Program-made: the position numbers and the translations under genes
Assembly: GCA_021780705.1 (NCBI GenBank)
Contig: JAJXYG010000288.1
Coordinates: 1 to 5,937, forward strand
Direction of reading: 5' to 3'
DNA: 5,937 nucleotides
Source: Bacteroidota bacterium
Lineage (GTDB): Bacteria > Bacteroidota > Bacteroidia > Chitinophagales > Chitinophagaceae
The notes under the pieces: generated by a model
The model's database searches: none
What the model saw: only the letters and a program-made list of their open reading frames with translations
What the model was told of the DNA's origin: nothing
Shown: positions 1 to 5,937 of the stretch, in pieces
How positions within the stretch are numbered: the first letter of the stretch is position 1
How the letters are laid out: each line of letters begins with the position of its first letter

Positions 1-297
1 TATGACGACAATTATACCAATATTGTCCGGGACAATGGGGTAGGATTTATTGTGGGCAGCAAAGCCTATGTCACCACCGGGGAAAATTCAGGCGCACTGA
101 CCACCTCCACCTGGGAATATGATTTTGCTACCGACCTGTGGACCAATAAGACCGCTTTTGAAGGAGCAGCCCGCCAGGGAGCCGTAGGGTTCAGTGTATC
201 CCAGGGCGGATATGTGACTACCGGAAGAAGCAGCACCTATCCATTTGATGATTTAAGACAGTTCTTCCCCGATCAGGCCTATAATGCCAATGACTAG
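1..297 (+). CDS. Kelch-repeat protein, C-terminal fragment (5' end outside window)
   Basis: The frame is open from base 1 to the TAG at 295-297, so this is the last 98 codons of a longer gene; the GTG at 52 is internal and should not be taken as the start. The visible part carries kelch-type blade sequence: an AYVTTG strand, then STWEYDFATDLWT (the WEYD-x-x-T-D-x-W pattern closing one blade), then GAVGFSVSQGGYVTTG opening the next, and a final FDDLRQFF that fits the closing strand of a beta-propeller. Kelch propellers are binding scaffolds, and in Bacteroidota such proteins are often exported. The signal peptide, if any, lies outside the window, so location and ligand are unknown. The gene overlaps the start of the next one, which suggests co-transcription and translational coupling. 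Confidence 0.8.
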   Translation, partial: YDDNYTNIVRDNGVGFIVGSKAYVTTGENSGALTTSTWEYDFATDLWTNKTAFEGAARQGAVGFSVSQGGYVTTGRSSTYPFDDLRQFFPDQAYNAND

Positions 298-646
298 GAA
301 GGGGCGCAATATCCTCATAGGAATTATCCTGGTCACAGGAATTTCCATAGCGGGTATTTATTTTTGGCCCGAAGGGGATCATTCAGGACCTCCCTCCCAA
401 AAGCAGGACAAGGTGTTCGTGGAAGCCCAGGCCATACAGACCCAGACCGGGTGGGGATACAATATCATCGCAGATCATAAGATATATATCCACCAGGATT
501 TTATTCCGGCCATACAGGGATACAAAACCTTTCGAACCAGGGAAGATGCGCTCAAGGCAGCCAATCTCGTGATCATCAAGATCAGCTCCGGAAAGCTTCC
601 CTCGCTTACCAAAAAAGAAATAGATTCGCTGAAAATAACGTATTAG
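284..646 (+). CDS. Small membrane-anchored protein, DUF4907-like
   Basis: This 120-residue protein has a short basic N-terminus (TRKGR), one hydrophobic segment at about residues 9-28 (ILIGIILVTGISIAGIYFW) with no lipobox cysteine, a polar linker to about residue 43, and a compact domain at about 44-116. The domain motifs GWGYNI, YIHQDFIPA, GYKTF, and a helix with EDALKAANLV ending in SGKLPSLTKKEID match my recollection of the DUF4907 family, which is small, found in Bacteroidota and of unknown function. The hydrophobic segment would be a membrane anchor or uncleaved signal, placing the domain in the periplasm. The start at 284 overlaps the kelch gene by 14 bases. An ATG two codons later (290) is equally possible and gives an 8-base overlap. 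The tight overlap suggests that the two products act together. The family name is from memory; the biochemical role is unknown. Confidence 0.75.
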   Translation: MPMTRKGRNILIGIILVTGISIAGIYFWPEGDHSGPPSQKQDKVFVEAQAIQTQTGWGYNIIADHKIYIHQDFIPAIQGYKTFRTREDALKAANLVIIKISSGKLPSLTKKEIDSLKITY

Positions 647-650
647 TGAG

Positions 651-675
651 TGCCGTCCCGAAAGGACGGCATTTT
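651..675 (+). terminator. Intrinsic terminator after the kelch/DUF4907 pair
   Basis: A perfect 8-bp inverted repeat, TGCCGTCC (651-658) and GGACGGCA (664-671), encloses the 5-nt loop CGAAA and is followed by TTTT. It starts four bases after the upstream stop codon and ends right at the stop of the convergent LytTR gene (676). The T-run serves plus-strand transcription. The minus-strand side has only mixed sequence after the stem, so bidirectional use is possible but weaker. Confidence 0.8.
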
Positions 676-1023
676 CTATGAATTCAAGTCCACCATCCGG
701 AAGAAGTCATTTTTAAAGATGCTGCCGATAGGCACAATCTCCTTTCCGATAGAAATTTCATTCTTGGAAATGGAATCAATATGAAGCAGGGATACTATAT
801 AGGAACGGTGCACCCTGATGAATTTATGGGCGGGCAGTTTCTTCTCAAAAGTATTCAGGCTCTTCAGGGTCACTACCGGTTTGCTCTTACCCATTACATG
901 GATTTGTATATAATCCTTCATCCCCTTGCAAAACAAGATATCGTCAAACTTAATCTTGACAATTTTATATTCCGACTTTATAAAAACGAAATCATGTCTG
1001 TGCATTACTTCAGGTTCTTTCAT
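676..1023 (-). CDS. Stand-alone LytTR-family DNA-binding regulator
   Basis: This 115-residue protein is almost entirely one LytTR DNA-binding domain (about residues 12-112). The visible hallmarks are the opening strand FVFIKSEYKIVKIKFDDILF, then KGMKDYIQIH, the helix TLKSLNTFEKKLP, the core motif FIRVHRSYIV at 68-77, and the closing KEIVPIGSIFKNDFF. LytTR domains bind pairs of direct repeats. Most LytTR regulators in Bacteroidota carry an N-terminal receiver domain; here there is none. The in-frame sequence upstream of the ATG meets a TAA at 1042-1044 and only 223 bp separate it from hom, so no receiver could be encoded. No histidine kinase is next to it in the window. How its activity is controlled is therefore unclear. 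A second ATG at codon 7 is an alternative start. It converges on the DUF4907-like gene and points the same way as hom, but the gap and its own candidate promoter argue for a separate transcript. Confidence 0.88.
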   Translation of the reverse strand: MKEPEVMHRHDFVFIKSEYKIVKIKFDDILFCKGMKDYIQIHVMGKSKPVVTLKSLNTFEKKLPAHKFIRVHRSYIVSLLHIDSISKNEISIGKEIVPIGSIFKNDFFRMVDLNS

Positions 1024-1102
1024 AAAGGTGTGAAATTGTACTTATAGATTTATTACAGTTACTTGAAAATTGGCTTAATAATGTGCGGCCAAATTAAATT
1101 TA

Positions 1103-1131
1103 TCGACAAATAATTAGCTTTGGTCGACAAA
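1103..1131. repeat. Pair of TCGACAAA direct repeats, 21-bp period (candidate LytTR operator)
   Basis: TCGACAAA occurs at 1103-1110 and again at 1124-1131, exactly 21 bp apart, which places both copies on the same face of the helix. LytTR proteins are known to bind two short direct repeats with roughly this spacing. The distal copy overlaps the candidate -7 box of the LytTR gene and the proximal copy lies just past the predicted start of transcription, a position that suits repression. The motif itself does not match the published LytTR consensus, so assignment to this regulator is inference from geometry and location. Confidence 0.45.
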
Positions 1132-1159
1132 AATAGAAAATTCGCACTTAAATGCAAAA
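1128..1159 (-). promoter_or_regulatory. Candidate Bacteroidota-type promoter of the LytTR gene
   Basis: Read on the minus strand, TTTTG (1159-1155) is followed after 19 bases by TATTTTTG (1135-1128), an exact match to the -7 element TAnnTTTG with an acceptable -33 element. Transcription would begin near 1121 and leave an untranslated leader of about 100 nt before the ATG at 1023. Confidence 0.5.
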
Positions 1160-1193
1160 TCCCCGCAAAATTTACATGATTGACTTGGCGATA

Positions 1194-1208
1194 CCCCCTT
1201 TCCCCCCC
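1194..1208. other. C5-T3-C7 tract (G-rich on the minus strand) downstream of hom
   Basis: Five C (1194-1198), three T and seven C (1202-1208) form a strand-biased pyrimidine tract 38 bp beyond the hom stop codon. The hom transcript would carry the purine version, G7-A3-G5. The rest of the gap between hom and the LytTR promoter holds no convincing terminator hairpin; the best pairing I found is 4 bp (CTCC with GGAG). The tract might help end or pause hom transcription, but that is speculation. Confidence 0.35.
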
Positions 1209-1246
1209 GGATACTTCGCTCCTAACAGGCAAATCGGAGGACCTTA

Positions 1247-2503
1247 CTAGCTTATTCCTGCCAGTTCCAGGCTCTTCTTTTTAAGCTTGCGCAGTTCCAT
1301 GTCCTCAATAATGGGATCCGGAGCAAGGATGAGTGAGGTATTGTGCTTTTTCCACCAGTCGTCTTCGGCCAGGTGCCGGAAATGAATGACCGCAATCAGG
1401 TACTTCCTTCCCTCCTGGGCATGCCATTCTTCAATCCATTCAAATTTTTCCCTGGGGATATAGCTCCATTCATCAAAGCTGAGATATACCCTCACATAGA
1501 AATCCTGGGTGAGCTGGTTGGGGGTGTGGTGATAGAGTTTTTTATATTCGTAGCGGTAATCATACCGCAGTGCAGATATATCACTGAGTACGGCGGATGC
1601 CGTAGGAAAACTGCCGGCGCCCTTGCCATAAAAGAATTGCTTGTCCGCAAAGGAACTTTCAATCACCACCCCATTGTATTCATTCTTGACAAAGGAAAGG
1701 TGGTCGTCGTGTTTTACAAACTGCGGTAATACAAATGCCGCAATCCTGCCATTCAACAACTTCTTGGCCTGGGCCACCAGCCTGATCTCATAATTTTTTT
1801 CCCTTCCTACATTCGCATCATTTTCATTGACATTCTGGATGCCCGTGAACAGGATGTCCCTGGTGGAAGCTACAATACCATAGGCATGGCAAAGCAGGAT
1901 GGTCCACTTATAGGCCGCGTCCCATCCTTCCACATCCAGGGTGGGGTCTGCTTCGGCAAATCCCAGCTGCTGTGCCTGGATTACCGCAGCCTTGAAATCC
2001 AGCTTCTCTTCAAACATCTTGGTAAGAATGTAGTTGGTCGATCCGTTGACAATGGCCCTGAGCGAATGCAACAGGTCATTGTCATAGTATTCCTCCAGGT
2101 TGCGTATGACCGGAATAGAAGCACAGGCTGAGGACTCACACAGAAACGGGAGCCCCGTTTCCATCTGCAGCTTCAGCAGGGCGGTCAGATGTTCCGAAAT
2201 CATTTTTTTGCTGGAAGAGACCACTGCTTTCCCGTTCTTCAAAGCCGTAGACACAATTTCAAATGCGGCATCAGCTTCGCTGATCACTTCCACAATGACA
2301 TTGATGGATTCATCATTGAGAAGTTCATCACGGTCCGTAGTGAACAACTCCTCCGGCGCATTCCTTTTTTTGCCGGGATCCTTGATACAGATCTTTTTGA
2401 TCTGGGCATTCAAAGAATCGGTCTGGTGCAGGACTTTGTACAACCCTTCTCCCACTACCCCGAATCCAAATAGACCTATGGTCAACCTTCTGTGTGCTGT
2501 CAT
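1247..2503 (-). CDS. hom: Homoserine dehydrogenase (monofunctional)
   Basis: This 418-residue enzyme reduces L-aspartate 4-semialdehyde to L-homoserine with NAD(P)H. The N-terminal Rossmann fold shows GFGVVGEG (13-20, the GxGxxG loop). The catalytic domain has NGSTNYIL (153-160, usually NGTTNYIL) and AQQLGFAEADPTLDVEGWDAAYK (split here at 177-190 and 191-199), which fits the family signature; by spacing, E184, D195 and K199 correspond to the catalytic acid residues and lysine of yeast homoserine dehydrogenase. GKGAGSFPTASAV (293-305) is also typical. The usual NK in the cofactor loop reads SKK (98-100). Residues 330-418 sit where other family members carry a regulatory ACT domain but show no clear ACT motif, so feedback control cannot be judged. 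It begins 15 bp after metX on the same strand, so the two are almost surely co-transcribed. No aspartokinase part is fused to it, which suggests a methionine-dedicated enzyme. Confidence 0.93.
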   Translation of the reverse strand: MTAHRRLTIGLFGFGVVGEGLYKVLHQTDSLNAQIKKICIKDPGKKRNAPEELFTTDRDELLNDESINVIVEVISEADAAFEIVSTALKNGKAVVSSSKKMISEHLTALLKLQMETGLPFLCESSACASIPVIRNLEEYYDNDLLHSLRAIVNGSTNYILTKMFEEKLDFKAAVIQAQQLGFAEADPTLDVEGWDAAYKWTILLCHAYGIVASTRDILFTGIQNVNENDANVGREKNYEIRLVAQAKKLLNGRIAAFVLPQFVKHDDHLSFVKNEYNGVVIESSFADKQFFYGKGAGSFPTASAVLSDISALRYDYRYEYKKLYHHTPNQLTQDFYVRVYLSFDEWSYIPREKFEWIEEWHAQEGRKYLIAVIHFRHLAEDDWWKKHNTSLILAPDPIIEDMELRKLKKKSLELAGIS

Positions 2504-2518
2504 ACGTTCAAAATAAGT

Positions 2519-3562
2519 TTAAGAATTAAGCATTTTTGCAACCGGGTTCCGGACTAAAAATGCAGTGATAATTTCCTGGATCTGTCCGGATTCCAGCAAA
2601 AATCCATCATGTCCGTAAAGAGACTGGATGGCCTTGAATCTTCCCCCGGGTACCAGGGAGGCAATATACTGCTGCTCTGATACAGGAAAAAGGACGTCAT
2701 TTTCAATTCCGATCACCAGGGTCCTGGCCTTAACCCTCCCCAGAGCCTCGGCAATCCCGCCGCGGTTCCTTCCCACATTATGGGAGTCCATGCCCTTGCT
2801 CAGAAAATAATAGCTGAAAGCATTGAACCGCTTGGCCAGTTTCTCGCCCTGATACCGCTGGTAGGATTCACTGCGAAACTGGTCGGTCTTTCCCTCCTCC
2901 ACCTCGCTTTGAGTGCTCTGGTAGGTATCATAATGACGGTAGGATAATAGGGCAATGCTGCGGGCAGCCTTCATCCCCTCCATCCCCGCCTCCGGTCTCG
3001 GCTCCCTCCAGGTGGCATCCGCTTCAATGCTCATCCGCTGGGAGGCATTGAAGGCAATTCCCCAGGGGGAATGTTGTGCATTGGTAGCCAGCGGGAATAT
3101 ATTTTCAAAAAAATCCGGCTCCTCAATGGCCCACTCCAGCAATTGCTGGCCCCCCATGGATCCCCCGATACCGACACGGACCCGCTCAATGCCCAACTCA
3201 GCTTTCAATGGCTGGTAGGCTCGAATCATATCCCTGGGGGTAAAGAAAGGGAAGTCGTGGAAGTAAGGACTCCCGGTTTCAGGATTGGGATCCAGCGGAC
3301 CGAGGCTTCCGTAGCAGCTGCCCGGCATGTTGGCGCAAATGATGAAATCCCTTTCAGGATCAAAGAGTTTGCCTGACCCTACCAGCCCCGGCCACCATTC
3401 CGCGGGATCACTATTGGCGGTGAGGGCGTGGAAGATCCAAACCACATTGTCCTTCTGCGCATTCATCTCCCCCAGGGTGGTATAGGCGATATGGTAACCG
3501 GGAAGTGTCCTTCCCGATTCCAACCGGAAATCACGTGGGTATTGAAATAGATGACGCGCCAA
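2519..3562 (-). CDS. metX: Homoserine O-acetyltransferase
   Basis: This 347-residue cytoplasmic enzyme moves an acyl group from acyl-CoA to the hydroxyl of homoserine, making the activated ester used by MetY. It is an alpha/beta-hydrolase-fold protein: FHALTAN (44-50) at the oxyanion region, YGSLGP (84-89), the nucleophile elbow GGSMGG with Ser135, and the remaining triad members Asp289 (in GIENDVLFP) and His318 (in YGHDGF). Acetyl-CoA is the usual donor, but succinyl-CoA users share the same fold and motifs, so donor choice is inferred. The start chosen is a TTG at 3562: the frame is closed by TAA six codons upstream, no ATG or GTG lies between, and the next ATG (codon 33) would remove the conserved LFQYPRDFRLESG N-terminus. 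It lies 119 bp after metY, has a candidate promoter of its own at 3591-3622, and is followed 15 bp later by hom. Confidence 0.93.
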   Translation of the reverse strand: MARHLFQYPRDFRLESGRTLPGYHIAYTTLGEMNAQKDNVVWIFHALTANSDPAEWWPGLVGSGKLFDPERDFIICANMPGSCYGSLGPLDPNPETGSPYFHDFPFFTPRDMIRAYQPLKAELGIERVRVGIGGSMGGQQLLEWAIEEPDFFENIFPLATNAQHSPWGIAFNASQRMSIEADATWREPRPEAGMEGMKAARSIALLSYRHYDTYQSTQSEVEEGKTDQFRSESYQRYQGEKLAKRFNAFSYYFLSKGMDSHNVGRNRGGIAEALGRVKARTLVIGIENDVLFPVSEQQYIASLVPGGRFKAIQSLYGHDGFLLESGQIQEIITAFLVRNPVAKMLNS

Positions 3563-3590
3563 ATCAAACGGTTTCTGTTAAAAAAGAATG

Positions 3591-3622
3591 CAAATGTACA
3601 ACAAGGCAGGCCAGTAAAACAA
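3591..3622 (-). promoter_or_regulatory. Candidate internal promoter for metX-hom
   Basis: On the minus strand TTG (3622-3620) is followed after 21 bases by TACATTTG (3598-3591), an exact TAnnTTTG -7 element at the spacing usual in Bacteroidota. Transcription would start near 3584, about 22 nt before the TTG start codon of metX. It would allow metX and hom to be expressed independently of the metY leader region. Confidence 0.55.
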
Positions 3623-3639
3623 TAGCCTGCCCAGTGTAC
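3596..3639 (-). repeat. Inverted repeat in the metY-metX gap, overlapping the internal promoter
   Basis: GGCAGGC (3605-3611) and GCCTGCC (3625-3631) pair perfectly around a 13-nt loop, and an outer GTACA (3596-3600) pairs with TGTAC (3635-3639). The -33 element of the candidate metX promoter lies in the loop and the outer arm overlaps its -7 element. It could be an operator, an RNA processing site or a partial terminator after metY; no T-run follows the stem directly, so a strong terminator is unlikely. Confidence 0.5.
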
Positions 3640-3681
3640 CTCTCCCAAAGTTTTTACAATTTATGAGGCGGTTTTATCTGC

Positions 3682-5064
<1,383 letters not shown>

Positions 5065-5074
<10 letters not shown>

Positions 5075-5142
5075 CAACAACCGCAAAAACCCATAGAAAT
5101 GGCCATGGTATTAAAGTGCCTTATGGAGATCAAGTTATCCAT
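5065..5142 (-). CDS. Cys/Met-rich leader peptide upstream of metY
   Basis: This is a 25-codon ORF running from ATG (5142) to TGA (5067-5065). Its last nine residues are MGFCGCCMP: Cys at 20, 22 and 23, and Met at 17 and 24, with further Met at 1 and 13. Five of eight residues in 17-24 contain sulfur, which is far above background. The predicted transcript starts about 10 nt upstream of the first ATG. A shorter 13-residue form could begin at the ATG at 5106. It has no signal peptide or recognisable domain. The location, just after the metY promoter and before a palindrome with a T-tract, matches classical amino-acid leader peptides such as those of trp, his and thr operons. I infer that the rate of translation through the Cys/Met codons, and thus supply of charged tRNA-Cys or tRNA-Met, sets read-through into metY. 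A chance ORF cannot be excluded without comparison to relatives. Confidence 0.65.
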
Positions 5143-5158
5143 TTGAGTTGAGTCCTGA

Positions 5159-5192
5159 CAAATATAACAGGGTTTTTATTAATTTGACAAAA
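5159..5192 (-). promoter_or_regulatory. Promoter of the leader ORF and metY
   Basis: On the minus strand TTTTG (5192-5188) is followed after 21 bases by TATATTTG (5166-5159), an exact TAnnTTTG -7 element with a good -33 element. Transcription would begin near 5151-5153, giving a leader of about 170 nt before the metY ATG that contains the Cys/Met-rich ORF and the hairpins. Confidence 0.65.
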
Positions 5193-5280
5193 CTTTTTTT
5201 TGCGGGTATCCCGGCGCACCCCCCGGGTTTGAACTGCATATCCAAAAGTGCCACCCGCCAGCCAGGCATCTCCAAAACTT
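5188..5280. repeat. GC-rich block flanked by 8-bp direct repeats
   Basis: CAAAACTT occurs at 5188-5195 and 5273-5280 and encloses 77 bp. Positions 5201-5272 within it are about 64% G+C, whereas the sequence on either side is AT-rich. The block has internal inverted repeats: CGGG/CCCG around TAT near 5203-5213, CCCGG/CCGGG near 5210-5226, and GCGGGT (5202-5207) with ACCCGC (5253-5258). The flanking repeat resembles a target-site duplication of a small inserted element, but I see no terminal inverted repeats. The left copy supplies the -33 element of the metY promoter. Confidence 0.35.
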
Positions 5281-5300
5281 ATTAGATCAAACTTTTTCTA

Positions 5301-5308
5301 TACATTTG
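5301..5308 (+). promoter_or_regulatory. Candidate -7 element of the pgk promoter
   Basis: TACATTTG matches TAnnTTTG exactly and lies 83 bp before the pgk ATG. No clear TTG is found at the usual -33 distance, so the promoter is less complete than the metY one. The untranslated leader would be about 75 nt and contains a small 5-bp inverted repeat (CTTGT 5333-5337, ACAAG 5346-5350). An A-rich stretch (5372-5379) precedes the start codon. Confidence 0.45.
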
Positions 5309-5391
5309 AAATCCATTAATCATTTTCCAAAGCTTGTATTCCTCCACAAGTATTTTCAGAATTTAAATCACTAAAAAAAGTCTATTCAGGT

Positions 5392-5937
5392 ATGTCAAAA
5401 TTTTCAGATCATAATTTTAAAAACGAAAAAGCGCTGATCCGGGTGGATTTTAACGTACCCCTGGATGAACAGTTCCATATCACCGATGATACCCGCATGA
5501 GGGCTGCTATCCCTACGATAAAAAAGATACTGGCTGACCAGGGTAGCGTGATCTTGATGTCCCACCTGGGACGCCCGAAGGATGGCCCCAACCCAAAATA
5601 TTCCCTTTCACACCTGCTCAAACACCTCGAGGAACTTTCAGGGGTGTCTCCTGTGTTGTTTGCTCCGGATTGTATCGGAAAAGAAGCAACCGAAATGGCC
5701 GCCCAACTCAAACCCGGTCAGATCCTGTTGCTCGAGAACCTGAGGTTCTATAAAGAAGAGGAGAAGGGGGATCCCGGTTTCGCAGAAAAGCTGGCCAAAC
5801 TGGGGGATATTTATGTCAATGACGCCTTCGGTACCGCCCATCGCGCCCATGCCTCCACCGCAGTCATTGCCCGGTACTTTCCGGGGGATAAGAAAATGTT
5901 CGGACTGCTGATGGAACGTGAAGTAGCCAGCGCCGAA
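5392..5937 (+). CDS. pgk: Phosphoglycerate kinase, N-terminal 182 codons (3' end outside window)
   Basis: The product transfers the acyl phosphate of 1,3-bisphosphoglycerate to ADP in glycolysis and works in reverse in gluconeogenesis; it is a cytoplasmic monomer in this family. The visible part is most of the N-terminal domain, which binds the phosphoglycerate. Motifs in order are LIRVDFNVP (15-23, with Asp19 and Asn21), [14 protein letters not shown] (30-43, with Arg35 at the substrate-binding position), MSHLGRPK (56-63), [13 protein letters not shown] (115-127) and [14 protein letters not shown] (143-156). The full enzyme is usually about 395-415 residues, so the nucleotide-binding C-terminal half is missing only because the window ends. 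The ATG at 5392 gives the N-terminus expected for the family. It is divergent from metY, and the two share a 408-bp regulatory region without an obvious functional link. Confidence 0.96.
   Translation, partial: MSKFSDHNFKNEKALIRVDFNVPLDEQFHITDDTRMRAAIPTIKKILADQGSVILMSHLGRPKDGPNPKYSLSHLLKHLEELSGVSPVLFAPDCIGKEATEMAAQLKPGQILLLENLRFYKEEEKGDPGFAEKLAKLGDIYVNDAFGTAHRAHASTAVIARYFPGDKKMFGLLMEREVASAE

Noticed and set aside
781..1047. An 88-codon plus-strand ORF opposite the LytTR gene
   Set aside because: It lies antisense to a well-supported LytTR domain and shows no recognisable motif.
1024..1246. Remnant of a receiver domain upstream of the LytTR gene
   Set aside because: An in-frame TAA at 1042-1044 and AT-rich, motif-free sequence leave no recognisable receiver coding.
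3463..3648. A 61-codon minus-strand ORF with a Cys-rich stretch (CFTGLPCC) before metX, suggestive of a second leader peptide
   Set aside because: It has only a TTG start, extends about 100 bp into metX in another frame, and its Cys codons fall inside the inverted repeat and candidate metX promoter, so most of it would not be on the metX transcript.
5135..5269. A 44-codon minus-strand ORF beginning MPGWRVALLDMQ in the GC-rich block
   Set aside because: It runs straight through the metY promoter and into the leader ORF, has no promoter of its own that I can see, and its protein-like look comes largely from the GC-rich block. It could still matter if the block turns out to be a repeated element.

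Overview
The window looks like chromosomal DNA of a member of the Bacteroidota. The evidence is a kelch/DUF4907-type gene pair, a LytTR regulator and four candidate promoters that all carry the phylum's -7 element TAnnTTTG exactly. Starts lack strong Shine-Dalgarno sequences. I cannot place it below phylum level. I see no mobile genes, CRISPR array, tRNA or rRNA.

Layout. (1) Positions 1-646, plus strand: the 3' end of a kelch-repeat gene overlaps a small membrane-anchored protein of DUF4907 type, and a hairpin terminator follows at 651-675. (2) Positions 676-1023, minus strand: a stand-alone LytTR DNA-binding protein with no receiver domain. Its 223-bp upstream gap holds a candidate promoter overlapped by two TCGACAAA repeats set 21 bp apart. 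(3) Positions 1247-4983, minus strand: a methionine block transcribed in the order metY, metX, hom. (4) Positions 4984-5391: a 408-bp divergent regulatory region. (5) Positions 5392-5937, plus strand: the first 182 codons of pgk, cut by the window edge.

How the genes work together. Hom reduces aspartate semialdehyde to homoserine, MetX acylates homoserine, and MetY exchanges the acyl group for sulfide (or a related sulfur donor) to give homocysteine, the direct precursor of methionine. The block is therefore a direct-sulfhydrylation branch to methionine.

The most interesting part lies between metY and its promoter. A 25-codon minus-strand ORF (5142 to 5065) starts about 10 nt after the predicted transcription start and ends in MGFCGCCMP, so five of its residues 17-24 are Cys or Met. 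Its stop codon sits in the GUGA tetraloop of a small hairpin. A CCCGGG-centred palindrome followed by seven T lies between it and metY. This looks like a leader-peptide attenuator that senses sulfur amino acids. metX and hom also have their own candidate promoter behind metY, so the attenuator may act mainly on the sulfur-incorporating step.
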